A stretch of DNA of 64,000 nt. It comes from Rhizobium sullae (lineage in GTDB: Bacteria; Pseudomonadota; Alphaproteobacteria; Rhizobiales; Rhizobiaceae). Both the position numbers and the translations under genes were made by a program. The stretch covers positions 32,092-96,091 of the forward strand of contig NZ_FWER01000021.1 of assembly GCF_900169785.1 (NCBI RefSeq), in the 5' to 3' direction. This document shows positions 8,763-16,983 of the stretch, one piece after another. Position 1 is the stretch's first letter. The number at the start of each line of letters is the position of its first letter. The notes below the pieces were generated by a model. The model ran no database searches. It was not told where the DNA came from and worked only from the letters and a program-made list of their open reading frames with translations.

Positions 8763-9278
8763 ATGACTGCCATCGCCTCGCCCCTTTCCCGCCCGGTCGT
8801 TTTCTATTCGCTGCTCCTGGCGCTCGGCATGTCAGCGGTCGTCGGCACCGCGCTAGGCTTCCAATATATCGGCGGCTACATCCCCTGTGCGCTTTGCCTG
8901 CTGCAGCGCCAACCCTATTACTACGGCATTCCGATCGCGATACTCGGTGCGCTCGCGTCGCTCTTCGGTCTGCCGAACTGGGTCGCCCGCGCGCTGCTTT
9001 TGGCGGCGGGTATCCTAATGGTGGTCGGTGCCGGCATGGGGGTCTATCACGCCGGCGTCGAATGGCATTTCTGGGCGGGGCCTGCGACCTGCTCGACCAG
9101 TGCAAGCGGCATGACACAGAATGCCGGCGACCTGCTAACGGAACTCAACACAGTTACCGGCCCGTCCTGCACGGATGCAGCGCTGCGCGTGCTCGGTCTT
9201 TCCTTTGCCGGCTGGAATGTGATCACCAGCCTGATCCTTGCGGCCTTCGCGTTCATCGGCGTCCGCAAATCGGCATAA
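8763..9278 (+). CDS. dsbB: Disulfide bond formation protein B
   Basis: A 171-residue four-helix membrane protein that passes electrons from periplasmic DsbA to quinone. Both redox pairs are present: CALC at residues 42-45 in the first periplasmic loop, and C110 with C136 in the second. Length and topology fit the family. ATG 8763 has GGAG 7 nt upstream and lies 22 bp after the yqaA-like gene. No dsbA is seen in the window. Confidence 0.9.
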   Translation: MTAIASPLSRPVVFYSLLLALGMSAVVGTALGFQYIGGYIPCALCLLQRQPYYYGIPIAILGALASLFGLPNWVARALLLAAGILMVVGAGMGVYHAGVEWHFWAGPATCSTSASGMTQNAGDLLTELNTVTGPSCTDAALRVLGLSFAGWNVITSLILAAFAFIGVRKSA

Positions 9279-9296
9279 GCAAGGGAATAGCAGCGA

Positions 9297-9854
9297 TCAG
9301 GGCTGCAGTTCGGTATCCCAGTACAGATAGTCGAGCCAGCTGTCGTGCAGATAGTTCGGCGGGAAAAGCCGGCCATTGTTGTGAAGATCCTGCACGGTCG
9401 GCTGATACGGCTTCTGCGAGGGGAACATGCCTGCCTGCTTCGGCAGCTTGCTGCCCTTCCTGAGATTGCAGGGAGAGCAGGCCGCCACGACATTTTGCCA
9501 GGTCGTCTCGCCACCATGGGCACGCGGGATGACGTGATCGAAGGTCAGATCGTCATGTTCGCCGCAATACTGACATTCGAACTTATCGCGGAGAAAGACA
9601 TTGAACCGGGTGAAGGCCGGGTTCCGCGAAGGCTGAACGTAAGTCTTGAGGCAGACAACGCTTGGAAGCCGCATCGAGAAGCTCGGCGAGGAAACTGAGT
9701 GTTCGTATTCCGCGATGATATTCACGCGGTCAAGGAAAACCGCCTTGATCGCGTCCTGCCAGGACCAGAGCGACAAGGGATAATAACTCAAAGGCCGGTA
9801 GTCAGCGTTCAGGACGAGCGCCGGCAGGGCCTGGGGGGAGACTGCAATCGTCAA
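9297..9854 (-). CDS. HNH endonuclease-family protein
   Basis: 185 residues. The HNH/treble-clef motif is complete: Cys pair CQYC, then LTFDHVIPRAHGGETTWQNV, then CSPC and a basic NLRKG. The N-terminal VLNADYRPLSYYPLSLWSW is the conserved extension of a family widespread in Alphaproteobacteria and Actinobacteria, usually solitary and not linked to a methylase, as here. A role in DNA repair or metabolism is more likely than restriction, but this is inference. The start codon is TTG, supported by AGGAG 6 nt upstream; no ATG or GTG fits the conserved N-terminus. Confidence 0.85.
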   Translation of the reverse strand: MTIAVSPQALPALVLNADYRPLSYYPLSLWSWQDAIKAVFLDRVNIIAEYEHSVSSPSFSMRLPSVVCLKTYVQPSRNPAFTRFNVFLRDKFECQYCGEHDDLTFDHVIPRAHGGETTWQNVVAACSPCNLRKGSKLPKQAGMFPSQKPYQPTVQDLHNNGRLFPPNYLHDSWLDYLYWDTELQP

Positions 9855-9965
9855 GGGACTCTCCTGAGCGATTCGGCATCTGCATCCTTATATTAGGCTG
9901 GTTGTGACAGCCTTGTGAAGTCCAATAAATTCAGTCAATAACGGCAATTCGATGAGCACAGCCCA

Positions 9966-10610
9966 TCAGCCGACCGGCAGGAGCCCGCGACCGAGTTTCT
10001 GAGCGTAGTAAGCCCAGAAAAGCCTTGCTGCAACGGATCTCCAGGGAGACCAGGTCGTGGCAAGTGAGGCGAGCGCTTTCGCCTGCGGGCGCTGTGCGAG
10101 ACCAAAGGCTGCAGCGACGGCGTTCTGCAATGCGACGTCTCCCGACGGGAAGACATCTGCATGCCCGCCGCAAAACATCAGATAGACTTCTGCCGTCCAG
10201 GGACCGACGCCCTTCAGCGCCGTCAACTCGGCAAGCGCCTCTGCCGGCGGCTTCGAGGAAAGAAGTGCGAGATCAAGGCGGCCGGATACGACTGCTTCGG
10301 CGATGCTCGAGAGCGTTGTCGCCTTGGCACGCGACAGACCGAATTCCCGCCAGGCATCCGGTCGCAGCGCGACATAGCTTTTTGCCGTCAGCAACCCTTC
10401 GGCAGGCGACATCCGTCGCCAGATGGCATCGGCGCTTGCACGCGAAACCATCTGCGAAACAATGATATGCGCAAGGCCTGCAAAACCCGGCTCATGAAGG
10501 CGCAGCGGAATCGGCCCCGCCTCCTCGGCAATACCGGCGAGCCGCGGGTCGAGGCGAAGCAGATGCTTTAGTCCCTCACGGATATCCTCGTCGCTTCGGA
10601 TGATCTGCAC
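9966..10610 (-). CDS. AlkA-like DNA-3-methyladenine glycosylase
   Basis: A base-excision repair glycosylase of the helix-hairpin-helix superfamily that removes alkylated bases. The HhH motif LKGVGPWTAEVYLMFC is followed by the catalytic Asp region ADVFPSGDVAL near the C-terminal third. The start is uncertain: GTG 10610 gives 214 residues, matches the usual N-terminus (VQIIRSDEDI) and has GAGG just upstream; ATG 10652 or GTG 10658 would add 14-16 residues and make the gene abut or overlap the start of gluQ on the other strand. I prefer GTG 10610. Confidence 0.85.
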   Translation of the reverse strand: MQIIRSDEDIREGLKHLLRLDPRLAGIAEEAGPIPLRLHEPGFAGLAHIIVSQMVSRASADAIWRRMSPAEGLLTAKSYVALRPDAWREFGLSRAKATTLSSIAEAVVSGRLDLALLSSKPPAEALAELTALKGVGPWTAEVYLMFCGGHADVFPSGDVALQNAVAAAFGLAQRPQAKALASLATTWSPWRSVAARLFWAYYAQKLGRGLLPVG

Positions 10611-10650
10611 GTTGCCTCGCGATAGTTTCGAATTCGTGGCAGAAGAAAGC

Positions 10651-11532
10651 ATGGTCACGACTCAGCGTCAAAAGCCCGTTTTCCGTTTTGCGCCCAGCCC
10701 CAACGGCCCGCTGCATCTCGGCCACGCGCTTTCGGCCTTCCTCAATCAGGACATGGCCGTGGCCGCGGGCGGACGCCTGTTGCTGCGCATCGAAGACATC
10801 GATCTGACGCGTTGTACACCCGAATTCGAAGCGGGCATCTATGCCGACCTCGAATGGCTCGGGATCAGCTGGGAGAAACCCGTCCGGCGGCAATCCGACC
10901 ATTTCGCGGAATATCATGCGGCGTTGCATGGTCTGATCAAACGTGGACTGGTCTATCCTTCGTTTTTGACACGCGGCCAGGTGAGAGCCAGAGTGTCCGC
11001 TTCCGAAGCCGGCGGCAGCCCCTGGCCGCGCGACCCGGACGGTTCGCCGCACTACCCAGCCGATGATCGCGACCGAAGTGAGGGCGAGCGGGGCAGGATG
11101 TTTGCCTCCGGACTGAAACACGCCTGGCGTCTGGATATGACGCGCGCACTGCAGGTTGCCGGCCATGTTTTATATTGGAGCGAGACCGGCGACGGCGAGA
11201 CCGGGGAAATTGCGGCCGATCCATCGGTGTGGGGGGATGTTGTTCTTTCGCGCTCGGATGCGCCGTCGAGCTATCACCTCTCGGTTGTGATTGACGATGC
11301 GCTGCAGTGCGTCACGCATGTCGTGCGCGGGCTCGACCTCTTTCATGCAACATCGGTCCACCGGCTGCTGCAGGTATTGCTCGACCTGCCTCAGCCGATC
11401 TATCACCACCATCGGCTGGTGACGGATGCGAGCGGACGCAAACTCTCGAAAAGCAATGGCGATACCGGGCTTGCGGCGTTGCGGGGCAAAGGGCTATCGG
11501 CGGCCGACATCCGGCACCTTGTCGGTCTTTGA
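10651..11532 (+). CDS. gluQ: Glutamyl-Q tRNA(Asp) synthetase
   Basis: A 293-residue paralogue of the glutamyl-tRNA synthetase catalytic domain, without an anticodon-binding domain. It charges glutamate onto queuosine at position 34 of tRNA(Asp). The HIGH-like motif is PSPNGPLHLGHA (residues about 16-27) and the KMSKS-like motif is KLSKSNGDTG near residue 262. The zinc-binding Cys-x-Cys...Cys of the E. coli enzyme is absent (YPSFLTRGQV in its place; the only cysteines lie elsewhere). Use of this enzyme implies queuosine-modified tRNA, which agrees with the VUT transporter further on. ATG 10651 matches the family N-terminus; the last 39 bp overlap the convergent brkB-like gene. Confidence 0.9.
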   Translation: MVTTQRQKPVFRFAPSPNGPLHLGHALSAFLNQDMAVAAGGRLLLRIEDIDLTRCTPEFEAGIYADLEWLGISWEKPVRRQSDHFAEYHAALHGLIKRGLVYPSFLTRGQVRARVSASEAGGSPWPRDPDGSPHYPADDRDRSEGERGRMFASGLKHAWRLDMTRALQVAGHVLYWSETGDGETGEIAADPSVWGDVVLSRSDAPSSYHLSVVIDDALQCVTHVVRGLDLFHATSVHRLLQVLLDLPQPIYHHHRLVTDASGRKLSKSNGDTGLAALRGKGLSAADIRHLVGL

Positions 11533-12411
11533 AGGCTTGCTGCCCTGCCCGCTCAGGAAATTGCGTGCGAAGATCGCACGCACCCGGAATTTCATCAGCG
11601 CCGCATTGATCTCTGCGCCGACGATGAAGATCACCCCCACCATGTAGAGGAAGATCAGCACGACCATCACAGATGCCAGACCCGCATAGGTCGCCGTATA
11701 GTTCGCGAAGGTGGCGAGGTAATAGGCGAAGATCAGCGCGCCAGCGAACCAGAGAAGCAGTGTCAGCAAGACCCCGGGAATGACGTCGTAAACCCGCCTG
11801 CGGCCGGCAGGCAGCCAGAGGTGAACGACAAGCAGGCCAACCGTCAGCACAAAGAGTGTTCCGTAGATTCGCCAGCTGAAAACAATCTCTAGCGTATCGG
11901 CAAAGAGCGGAAACCACTGCCGGGCATAATCGAGCGCGAACGGCACGGCGACGAGCAGGATGCTGATGGCGGCAAAAATGATCACGGCGATCAGCACGTA
12001 ACCGAGGCTGGCAAGGCGCGTGATATACCAGGCTCGCGTCTCCTGCACGCGGTAGGCGCGGTTGAGCGATATGCGCAACGCCTCGACGCCGTTGGAGGCG
12101 AAGTAGGCCGCCGCCAGTACTGAGACCGTCAGCAACCCGCCGCGCGGGATGGTCAGAACCTGCAACACCTGATCGGCTATGGGCTTGGCAATCGCTTCAG
12201 GCCAAGTATCGAAAATAAGATGGACGGCCGTGGAGGAGAACTGGTCGGCGCCGAGGAAGTTTGCGAGCGTCGTGCCGAAGATCAAAAAGGGGAAAACCGC
12301 CAGCAAGATCGATAATGCGACGTGGCTCGCCATTGCGAAACCGTCATCCTCGATGAGGTGGCAGATCGCGTCATATGCCACATCATAGAGCGTCCGCACT
12401 ATCTTCGGCAT
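11494..12411 (-). CDS. YihY/BrkB-family inner-membrane protein
   Basis: 305 residues with six hydrophobic helices. The N-terminal DDGFAMASHVALSILLAVFP and the ASNGVEALRISLNRAY loop are hallmarks of the YihY (formerly RNase BN) family. The name virulence factor BrkB is historical, and the biochemical role is unsettled. The C-terminus is short and basic. The chosen ATG 12411 has GGGGA 4-5 nt upstream; another ATG lies 15 nt further out at 12426. The 3' end overlaps gluQ by 39 bp in convergent orientation. Confidence 0.87.
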   Translation of the reverse strand: MPKIVRTLYDVAYDAICHLIEDDGFAMASHVALSILLAVFPFLIFGTTLANFLGADQFSSTAVHLIFDTWPEAIAKPIADQVLQVLTIPRGGLLTVSVLAAAYFASNGVEALRISLNRAYRVQETRAWYITRLASLGYVLIAVIIFAAISILLVAVPFALDYARQWFPLFADTLEIVFSWRIYGTLFVLTVGLLVVHLWLPAGRRRVYDVIPGVLLTLLLWFAGALIFAYYLATFANYTATYAGLASVMVVLIFLYMVGVIFIVGAEINAALMKFRVRAIFARNFLSGQGSKPSKTDKVPDVGRR

Positions 12412-12488
12412 TCGATCCCCAGGCATTCTTCATTGTATCGTCGGTTCGAATATGGGAAACGAGTCCCAATTTGTACAGGAATCATTCC

Positions 12489-13322
12489 ATGGCCGAGCAG
12501 CGCACCATCATCGTGACCGGATGCTCATCCGGCATCGGTGCCTATTGCGCGCGAGCCCTGAAGACAGACGACTGGCGCGTCTTTGCGACAGTGCGAAAGC
12601 ACGGTGACCTAGGACCGCTCCAGGAAGAAGGAATCGAAGCCTTCCTGATGGATTATACGCGGCCTGACACGATCACTGATTTCGTTCGCAATGTAGCCGA
12701 GGTAAGTGGCGGGCGCATCGACGCACTTTTCAACAACGGCGCCTACGGCCAGCCCGGCGCAGTCGAGGACTTGACGACCGAAGTGCTGCGTGCTCAGTTC
12801 GAAACGAATTTCTTCGGCTGGCACGAGTTGACGCGGCAAGTGCTGCCGCTGATGAGAAAGCAAGGCTCGGGCCGCATCGTGCAATGCTCGTCCATTCTCG
12901 GCGTCGTGCCCTATCGCTTCCGCGGCGCCTACACCGCTTCGAAGTTCGCGCTCGAAGGCTTGAGCATCACCTTGCGCATGGAGCTTCAAGGCAGCGGCAT
13001 CCATGTGAGCCTGATCGAGCCGGGTCCGATTGCCTCGCGCTTTACCGCCAACGCGCTCGCCAAGTTCAAGGAGCATATCGACGTCCGCAATTCCGTGCAT
13101 GCGGCAGATTACCGCCGGCAACTTGCACGGCTTGACGGGACGGGTCCGAAGAACCGACATAAACTTCAACCCGACGCCGTTTATGCCGTGTTGCAACACG
13201 CATTGAACTCGAACAATCCGAAGCCACATTATCCTGTAACGACTCCGGCAAAACAGGGCATGCTGCTGAAGAGGCTGTTTCCGGCGGATCTCTTCTATCG
13301 CCTGATGCGCTGGACCGACTGA
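12489..13322 (+). CDS. Short-chain dehydrogenase/reductase
   Basis: 277 residues, classical SDR fold. The cofactor-binding TGCSSGIG lies at residues 10-17, and the catalytic Tyr148 and Lys152 are in YTASK with the Ser in the preceding strand. The NNGAYG motif stabilising the central sheet is present. The longer C-terminus resembles the YbbO/11-beta-HSD-like group, but the substrate is unknown. AGGA lies 8 nt before ATG 12489. A small HIG1-like gene follows at 18 bp, so co-transcription with it and the adenosyltransferase gene is likely. Confidence 0.88.
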   Translation: MAEQRTIIVTGCSSGIGAYCARALKTDDWRVFATVRKHGDLGPLQEEGIEAFLMDYTRPDTITDFVRNVAEVSGGRIDALFNNGAYGQPGAVEDLTTEVLRAQFETNFFGWHELTRQVLPLMRKQGSGRIVQCSSILGVVPYRFRGAYTASKFALEGLSITLRMELQGSGIHVSLIEPGPIASRFTANALAKFKEHIDVRNSVHAADYRRQLARLDGTGPKNRHKLQPDAVYAVLQHALNSNNPKPHYPVTTPAKQGMLLKRLFPADLFYRLMRWTD

Positions 13323-13340
13323 CCAAGAAAGCCGACCGCC

Positions 13341-13544
13341 ATGTCCACGGCCACCTATCTTTTCGCGATCATCATGATGGGCGTCGTCGCGCTCGTGCTG
13401 GTCCGCGGCCTTTTCAACATGATGAAGGGCGGCGACGCGAACACTTCCAACAAGCTGATGCAACTCCGCGTGCTGCTGCAAGCGATCGCTGTGATCCTGA
13501 TCATGCTGACGCTCTGGCTGACAGGCGGCGGCCGCCCTAGTTAA
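13341..13544 (+). CDS. HIG1-domain (twin transmembrane) small protein
   Basis: 67 residues, two transmembrane helices joined by a short polar loop with NKLMQLRVLLQAIAV, which resembles the hypoxia-induced gene 1 (HIG1/Rcf1) motif. Mitochondrial members stabilise cytochrome c oxidase supercomplexes; the bacterial role is inferred by analogy only. It sits between the SDR gene (18 bp upstream) and the cobalamin adenosyltransferase gene (22 bp downstream). Confidence 0.78.
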   Translation: MSTATYLFAIIMMGVVALVLVRGLFNMMKGGDANTSNKLMQLRVLLQAIAVILIMLTLWLTGGGRPS

Positions 13545-13566
13545 CGCCGGGAAGAAGGGGGAGGCA

Positions 13567-14145
13567 ATGGTAACGCTCAACAAGATCTACACGAAGACTG
13601 GCGACGACGGCACGACGGCGCTTGTTTCCGGACCGCGCCGTCTCAAATACGACCTGCGCGTGGAAGCCTACGGCACGATCGACGAAGTCAACTCCGCAAT
13701 CGGCGTCGCAAGACTGCATATGCAGGGCATGCCGGTTCTCGAGAGAATGCTGATACTGATCCAGAACGATCTCTTCGACCTCGGCGCAGACCTTGCGACG
13801 CCCGACGACGGCAAGCCACCGGCGCACGAGCCGTTGCGCATCATCGATACGCAGGTGGCGCGGATCGAGAGCGAGATCGATGAATTGAATGCCGATCTGC
13901 AACCCTTGAAATCCTTCGTTCTGCCCGGCGGTCATTCGGCAGCTGCCTATCTTCATCTGGCGCGCACCATCGCGCGCCGCGCGGAAAGACTGATGGTGGA
14001 ACTCGCCCGCACGGAAGGCGAAATCGTCAGCGAAGCTGCCCTGAAATATGTCAACCGGCTTTCGGATTTCCTTTTCGTTGCGGCACGCCATGCGAATAGC
14101 CACGGCAACGCGGATGTACTTTGGGTTCCCGGAAAAAACAGGTAG
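13567..14145 (+). CDS. Cob(I)alamin/cobyrinate adenosyltransferase, PduO type
   Basis: 192 residues. It transfers the adenosyl group of ATP to Co(I) of a corrinoid, making adenosylcobalamin. The N-terminal KIYTKTGDDGTTAL is the PduO-type ATP loop, and the C-terminal half holds the conserved Arg/Glu helices ending in NRLSDFLFVAARHAN. In Rhizobiales this gene serves B12 synthesis or salvage together with cobS-cobT, found about 26 kb further on. ATG 13567 follows a GGGGGAGG-like purine-rich stretch. Confidence 0.9.
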   Translation: MVTLNKIYTKTGDDGTTALVSGPRRLKYDLRVEAYGTIDEVNSAIGVARLHMQGMPVLERMLILIQNDLFDLGADLATPDDGKPPAHEPLRIIDTQVARIESEIDELNADLQPLKSFVLPGGHSAAAYLHLARTIARRAERLMVELARTEGEIVSEAALKYVNRLSDFLFVAARHANSHGNADVLWVPGKNR

Positions 14146-14178
14146 GCTCCGGCCATCACGAGAGCCGGGGCAGGCTTT

Positions 14179-14946
14179 ATGTTCATACCGCTGCACGATG
14201 CCAATACGCTGAAGCACATCAAGGTCCAGTGGGTGACGCTGGGCTTGATCGGAATGAATATCGCCGTCTGGCTTTTCACCGGCTTCTTCGCTCCGGAACA
14301 GACGGCTCAGGCCACGGCGGTCGGCCTCGGCTACATACCAGCGGTCGCCTTTGACTACGCGACACTGGCTCCCGGCCTTGCGATTGTTCCGGAGCCGCTG
14401 ACCTACATCACCCATGCCTTTGTGCATGCCGGCTTCTGGCACCTCGCTTCCAACATGATCTTCCTCTGGGTCTTCGGCGATAATGTCGAGGATGCCATGG
14501 GGCATTTCCGCTTCCTGATCTTCTATCTCGTTTGCGCCGCCTTCGGCGCGCTTTGCCACGGTCTGCTCGTGTCTGAATCGCAGGCGCCGCTGGTCGGCGC
14601 CTCCGGCGCGATCTCCGGCGTGGTTGCAGCCTATGTCGTCCTTCACCCTCGCGTGAAAGTCTGGGTGCTTGTCTTCTTGCGCGTTCCTTTGCCGCTTCCC
14701 GCCTTCGTGCCGCTGCTCCTTTGGATCGGCCAGCAGTTTTTCATGCTGTTCATCGATCTGGACGGCAATGTTTCCTGGGGTGCCCATGCCGGCGGTATCA
14801 CAGCCGGCGCCGCACTCGTCTTCTTCATGCGCCGAAAGGGCGTACCGCTGTTCGATCGTGAGATCGTCACGCCACGCGCCGTTCGCAGTACGCCGGCGGT
14901 AAGGCGAGCAGTTGCCGCCGCTGAGGATGGGGCGTCCGGACGCTAA
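14179..14946 (+). CDS. Rhomboid-family intramembrane serine protease
   Basis: 255 residues with about six membrane helices. The catalytic dyad is visible: Ser142 in GASGAISG and His203 in WGAHAGG. The WHLASNMIFLWVFGDNVED segment in TM2 carries the usual His and Asn. The hydrophilic Ala/Arg-rich tail is cytoplasmic by prediction. Substrates are unknown. It begins 33 bp after the adenosyltransferase gene, probably in the same transcript. Confidence 0.9.
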   Translation: MFIPLHDANTLKHIKVQWVTLGLIGMNIAVWLFTGFFAPEQTAQATAVGLGYIPAVAFDYATLAPGLAIVPEPLTYITHAFVHAGFWHLASNMIFLWVFGDNVEDAMGHFRFLIFYLVCAAFGALCHGLLVSESQAPLVGASGAISGVVAAYVVLHPRVKVWVLVFLRVPLPLPAFVPLLLWIGQQFFMLFIDLDGNVSWGAHAGGITAGAALVFFMRRKGVPLFDREIVTPRAVRSTPAVRRAVAAAEDGASGR

Positions 14947-14971
14947 GTTAGAAATCAGGCAGCGCTGAATA

Positions 14972-14987
14972 TTGACGTGAACGTAAG
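14972..14987. promoter_or_regulatory. ACGT-centred inverted repeat upstream of etfBA
   Basis: TTGACGTGAACGTAAG, imperfect dyad about 150 bp before etfB. From memory it resembles the LiuR/FadR-like operators (ACGT-NN-ACGT core) that control branched-chain amino acid and fatty acid catabolism, including etf genes, in Proteobacteria. A second small palindrome, TTGCA-GA-TGCAA, follows at 14998-15009. Function inferred. Confidence 0.3.
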
Positions 14988-15134
14988 CGTCATATATTTG
15001 CAGATGCAATTTGTCTGTCTGCGACTGGCAAGCGTTGTATTTGGAGGAAAAACGCGTATCCATGTCGCCATTCGACAATCGGAGCGGCGCCGAAGCGCGC
15101 ATTTTCTTGGCGAAAGAGTTGAAGGAAGGACCCC

Positions 15135-15884
15135 ATGAAGATTCTGGTCCCCGTGAAGCGGGTGGTTGATTACAATGTGAAGATCCGCGTCAAGCAGGAC
15201 GGCACGGGCGTCGAGCTTTCCAACGTCAAGATGTCGATGAACCCGTTCGACGAGATTTCGGTGGAAGAGGCGCTGCGTCTGAAGGAAGCCGGCAAGGCCG
15301 AGGAAGTGATCGTTGTTTCGATCGGCCCCGCCAAAGCCGAGGAAACGCTGCGCACAGCACTCGCCATGGGCGCCGACCGGGCGATCCTCGTCGAGACTGA
15401 CGATGCCGTCGAGCCGCTTGCCGTTGCGAAGATCCTCAAGGGCGTCGCCGACGCCGAACAGCCGGGTCTGATCATCGTCGGCAAGCAGGCAATCGACGAC
15501 GATTCGAACCAGACCGGCCAGATGCTGGCAGCTCTTCTCGGCACCGCCCAGGCGACCTTCGCCTCGAAGATCGAGATCGGCGACGGCAAGGCGACCGTGA
15601 CCCGCGAAGTGGATGGCGGCCTGCAGACGATCGACATCAAGCTTCCGGCCGTCGTCACCACCGACCTTCGCCTCAACGAACCGCGCTATGCCTCGCTGCC
15701 GAACATCATGAAGGCGAAGAAGAAGCCGCTCGACAAGAAGAGCCCGGCCGACTTCGGCGTCGATACTACGCCGCGCCTGAAAGTGCTGAAGACCGAGGAG
15801 CCGTCGGGCCGCAAGGCGGGCGTCAAGGTCAAGTCGGTCGCCGAGCTCGTCGAGAAGCTCAAGACCGAAGCCGGCGTCCTCTAA
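15135..15884 (+). CDS. etfB: Electron transfer flavoprotein, beta subunit
   Basis: 249 residues, starting MKILVPVKRVVDYNVKIRVK as housekeeping EtfB proteins do. With EtfA it forms the soluble FAD/AMP heterodimer that accepts electrons from acyl-CoA and other dehydrogenases and hands them to ETF-ubiquinone oxidoreductase. The AMP-binding region GKQAIDDDSNQTGQMLA is intact. The ATG is preceded by AAGGAAGGA. etfA follows after 23 bp. The sequence type is the fatty-acid-oxidation ETF and not the nitrogen-fixation FixA. Confidence 0.95.
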   Translation: MKILVPVKRVVDYNVKIRVKQDGTGVELSNVKMSMNPFDEISVEEALRLKEAGKAEEVIVVSIGPAKAEETLRTALAMGADRAILVETDDAVEPLAVAKILKGVADAEQPGLIIVGKQAIDDDSNQTGQMLAALLGTAQATFASKIEIGDGKATVTREVDGGLQTIDIKLPAVVTTDLRLNEPRYASLPNIMKAKKKPLDKKSPADFGVDTTPRLKVLKTEEPSGRKAGVKVKSVAELVEKLKTEAGVL

Positions 15885-15907
15885 GGTTCGAGAAAGGAAA
15901 TACGACC

Positions 15908-16837
15908 ATGGCCATTCTGCTTCTGGCTGACCACGACAATTCGAGCCTTTCCGACCAGACCGCCAAGGCGCTGACCGCTGCAAGCCAGATCGGCGGCGAT
16001 GTCACTGTGCTGGTTGCCGGCAAGGGCGCCAAGGCGGCTGCCGATGCCGCCGCCAAGCTTTCCGGCGTCTCCAAGGTGCTGCTCGCCGAAAGCGGCGAGC
16101 TCGCAAACAATCTGGCTGAACCGCTGGCCGATCTCATCGTTTCGCTCGCTGGCAGCTACGACACGATCATTGCGGCGGCGACCTCGACCGGCAAGAACGT
16201 GCTGCCGCGCGTTGCCGCGTTGCTCGACGTGGCGCAGGTCTCGGAAATCATCGAGGTCATCTCGCCGGACACCTTCAAGCGCCCGATCTACGCCGGCAAC
16301 GCCATCCAGACGGTGCAGGCAACCGACGCCAAGAAGGTCATCACCGTACGCACGGCATCCTTCGCCGCTGCGGAGACAAGCGGTTCGGCGTCCGTCGAGG
16401 CAATTCCGGCTGCTTCCGATCCTGGGCTTTCGACTTTCGTCAAGGACGCGCTGTCGGCCTCCGACCGTCCGGAACTGACGTCGGCCAGGATCATCATCTC
16501 CGGCGGTAGGGCTCTCGGTTCCGCCGAGAAATTCAAGGAGGTCATCCTGCCGCTCGCCGACAAGCTTGGTGCGGCCGTCGGCGCTTCGCGCGCGGCCGTC
16601 GATGCCGGCTATGCGCCGAACGACTGGCAGGTCGGCCAGACCGGTAAGGTGGTTGCCCCGGAGCTCTACATCGCCTGCGGTATTTCCGGCGCCATCCAGC
16701 ACCTCGCCGGCATGAAGGACTCGAAGGTCATCGTCGCCATCAACAAGGATGAGGAAGCCCCGATCTTCCAGGTCGCCGACTACGGCCTCGTCGCCGATCT
16801 CTTCGAGGCACTGCCGGAACTTGAGAAAGCTCTTTAA
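15908..16837 (+). CDS. etfA: Electron transfer flavoprotein, alpha subunit
   Basis: 309 residues, partner of EtfB. The C-terminal FAD domain is clear: SGGRALGSAEKF, then GASRAAVDAGYAPNDWQVGQ and the closing APIFQVADYGLVADLFEALP. GAAGC- and RBS-like purines (GAAAGGAAA) precede ATG 15908. Co-transcribed with etfB; a strong hairpin follows about 70 bp after the stop. Confidence 0.95.
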   Translation: MAILLLADHDNSSLSDQTAKALTAASQIGGDVTVLVAGKGAKAAADAAAKLSGVSKVLLAESGELANNLAEPLADLIVSLAGSYDTIIAAATSTGKNVLPRVAALLDVAQVSEIIEVISPDTFKRPIYAGNAIQTVQATDAKKVITVRTASFAAAETSGSASVEAIPAASDPGLSTFVKDALSASDRPELTSARIIISGGRALGSAEKFKEVILPLADKLGAAVGASRAAVDAGYAPNDWQVGQTGKVVAPELYIACGISGAIQHLAGMKDSKVIVAINKDEEAPIFQVADYGLVADLFEALPELEKAL

Positions 16838-16905
16838 TCAGGCAGATTGCCAGCTTTTCGCACTTGCGAATGACTGGAAAATTATCTCTTATGGCGCTAC
16901 TACTG

Positions 16906-16938
16906 CTGCCGGGCGATCCTTTTGCCCGGCAGTTTCAT
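16906..16938 (+). terminator. Rho-independent-type terminator after etfA
   Basis: A perfect 9-bp stem, CTGCCGGGC (16906-16914) with GCCCGGCAG (16924-16932), loop of 9 nt, then TTTCATT. It lies between etfA and the 3-hydroxybutyryl-CoA dehydrogenase gene, so the latter probably has partial or separate transcription. Confidence 0.65.
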
Positions 16939-16983
16939 TAGAACAATACGGCGGGGCGGGGAAGCTGCCGCGGGGGTTTGGAG

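Noticed and set aside
13537..15102. A 521-codon frame on the minus strand
   Set aside because: Antisense to the adenosyltransferase and rhomboid genes; Asp/Arg/His/Gln-rich shadow translation without recognisable domain.
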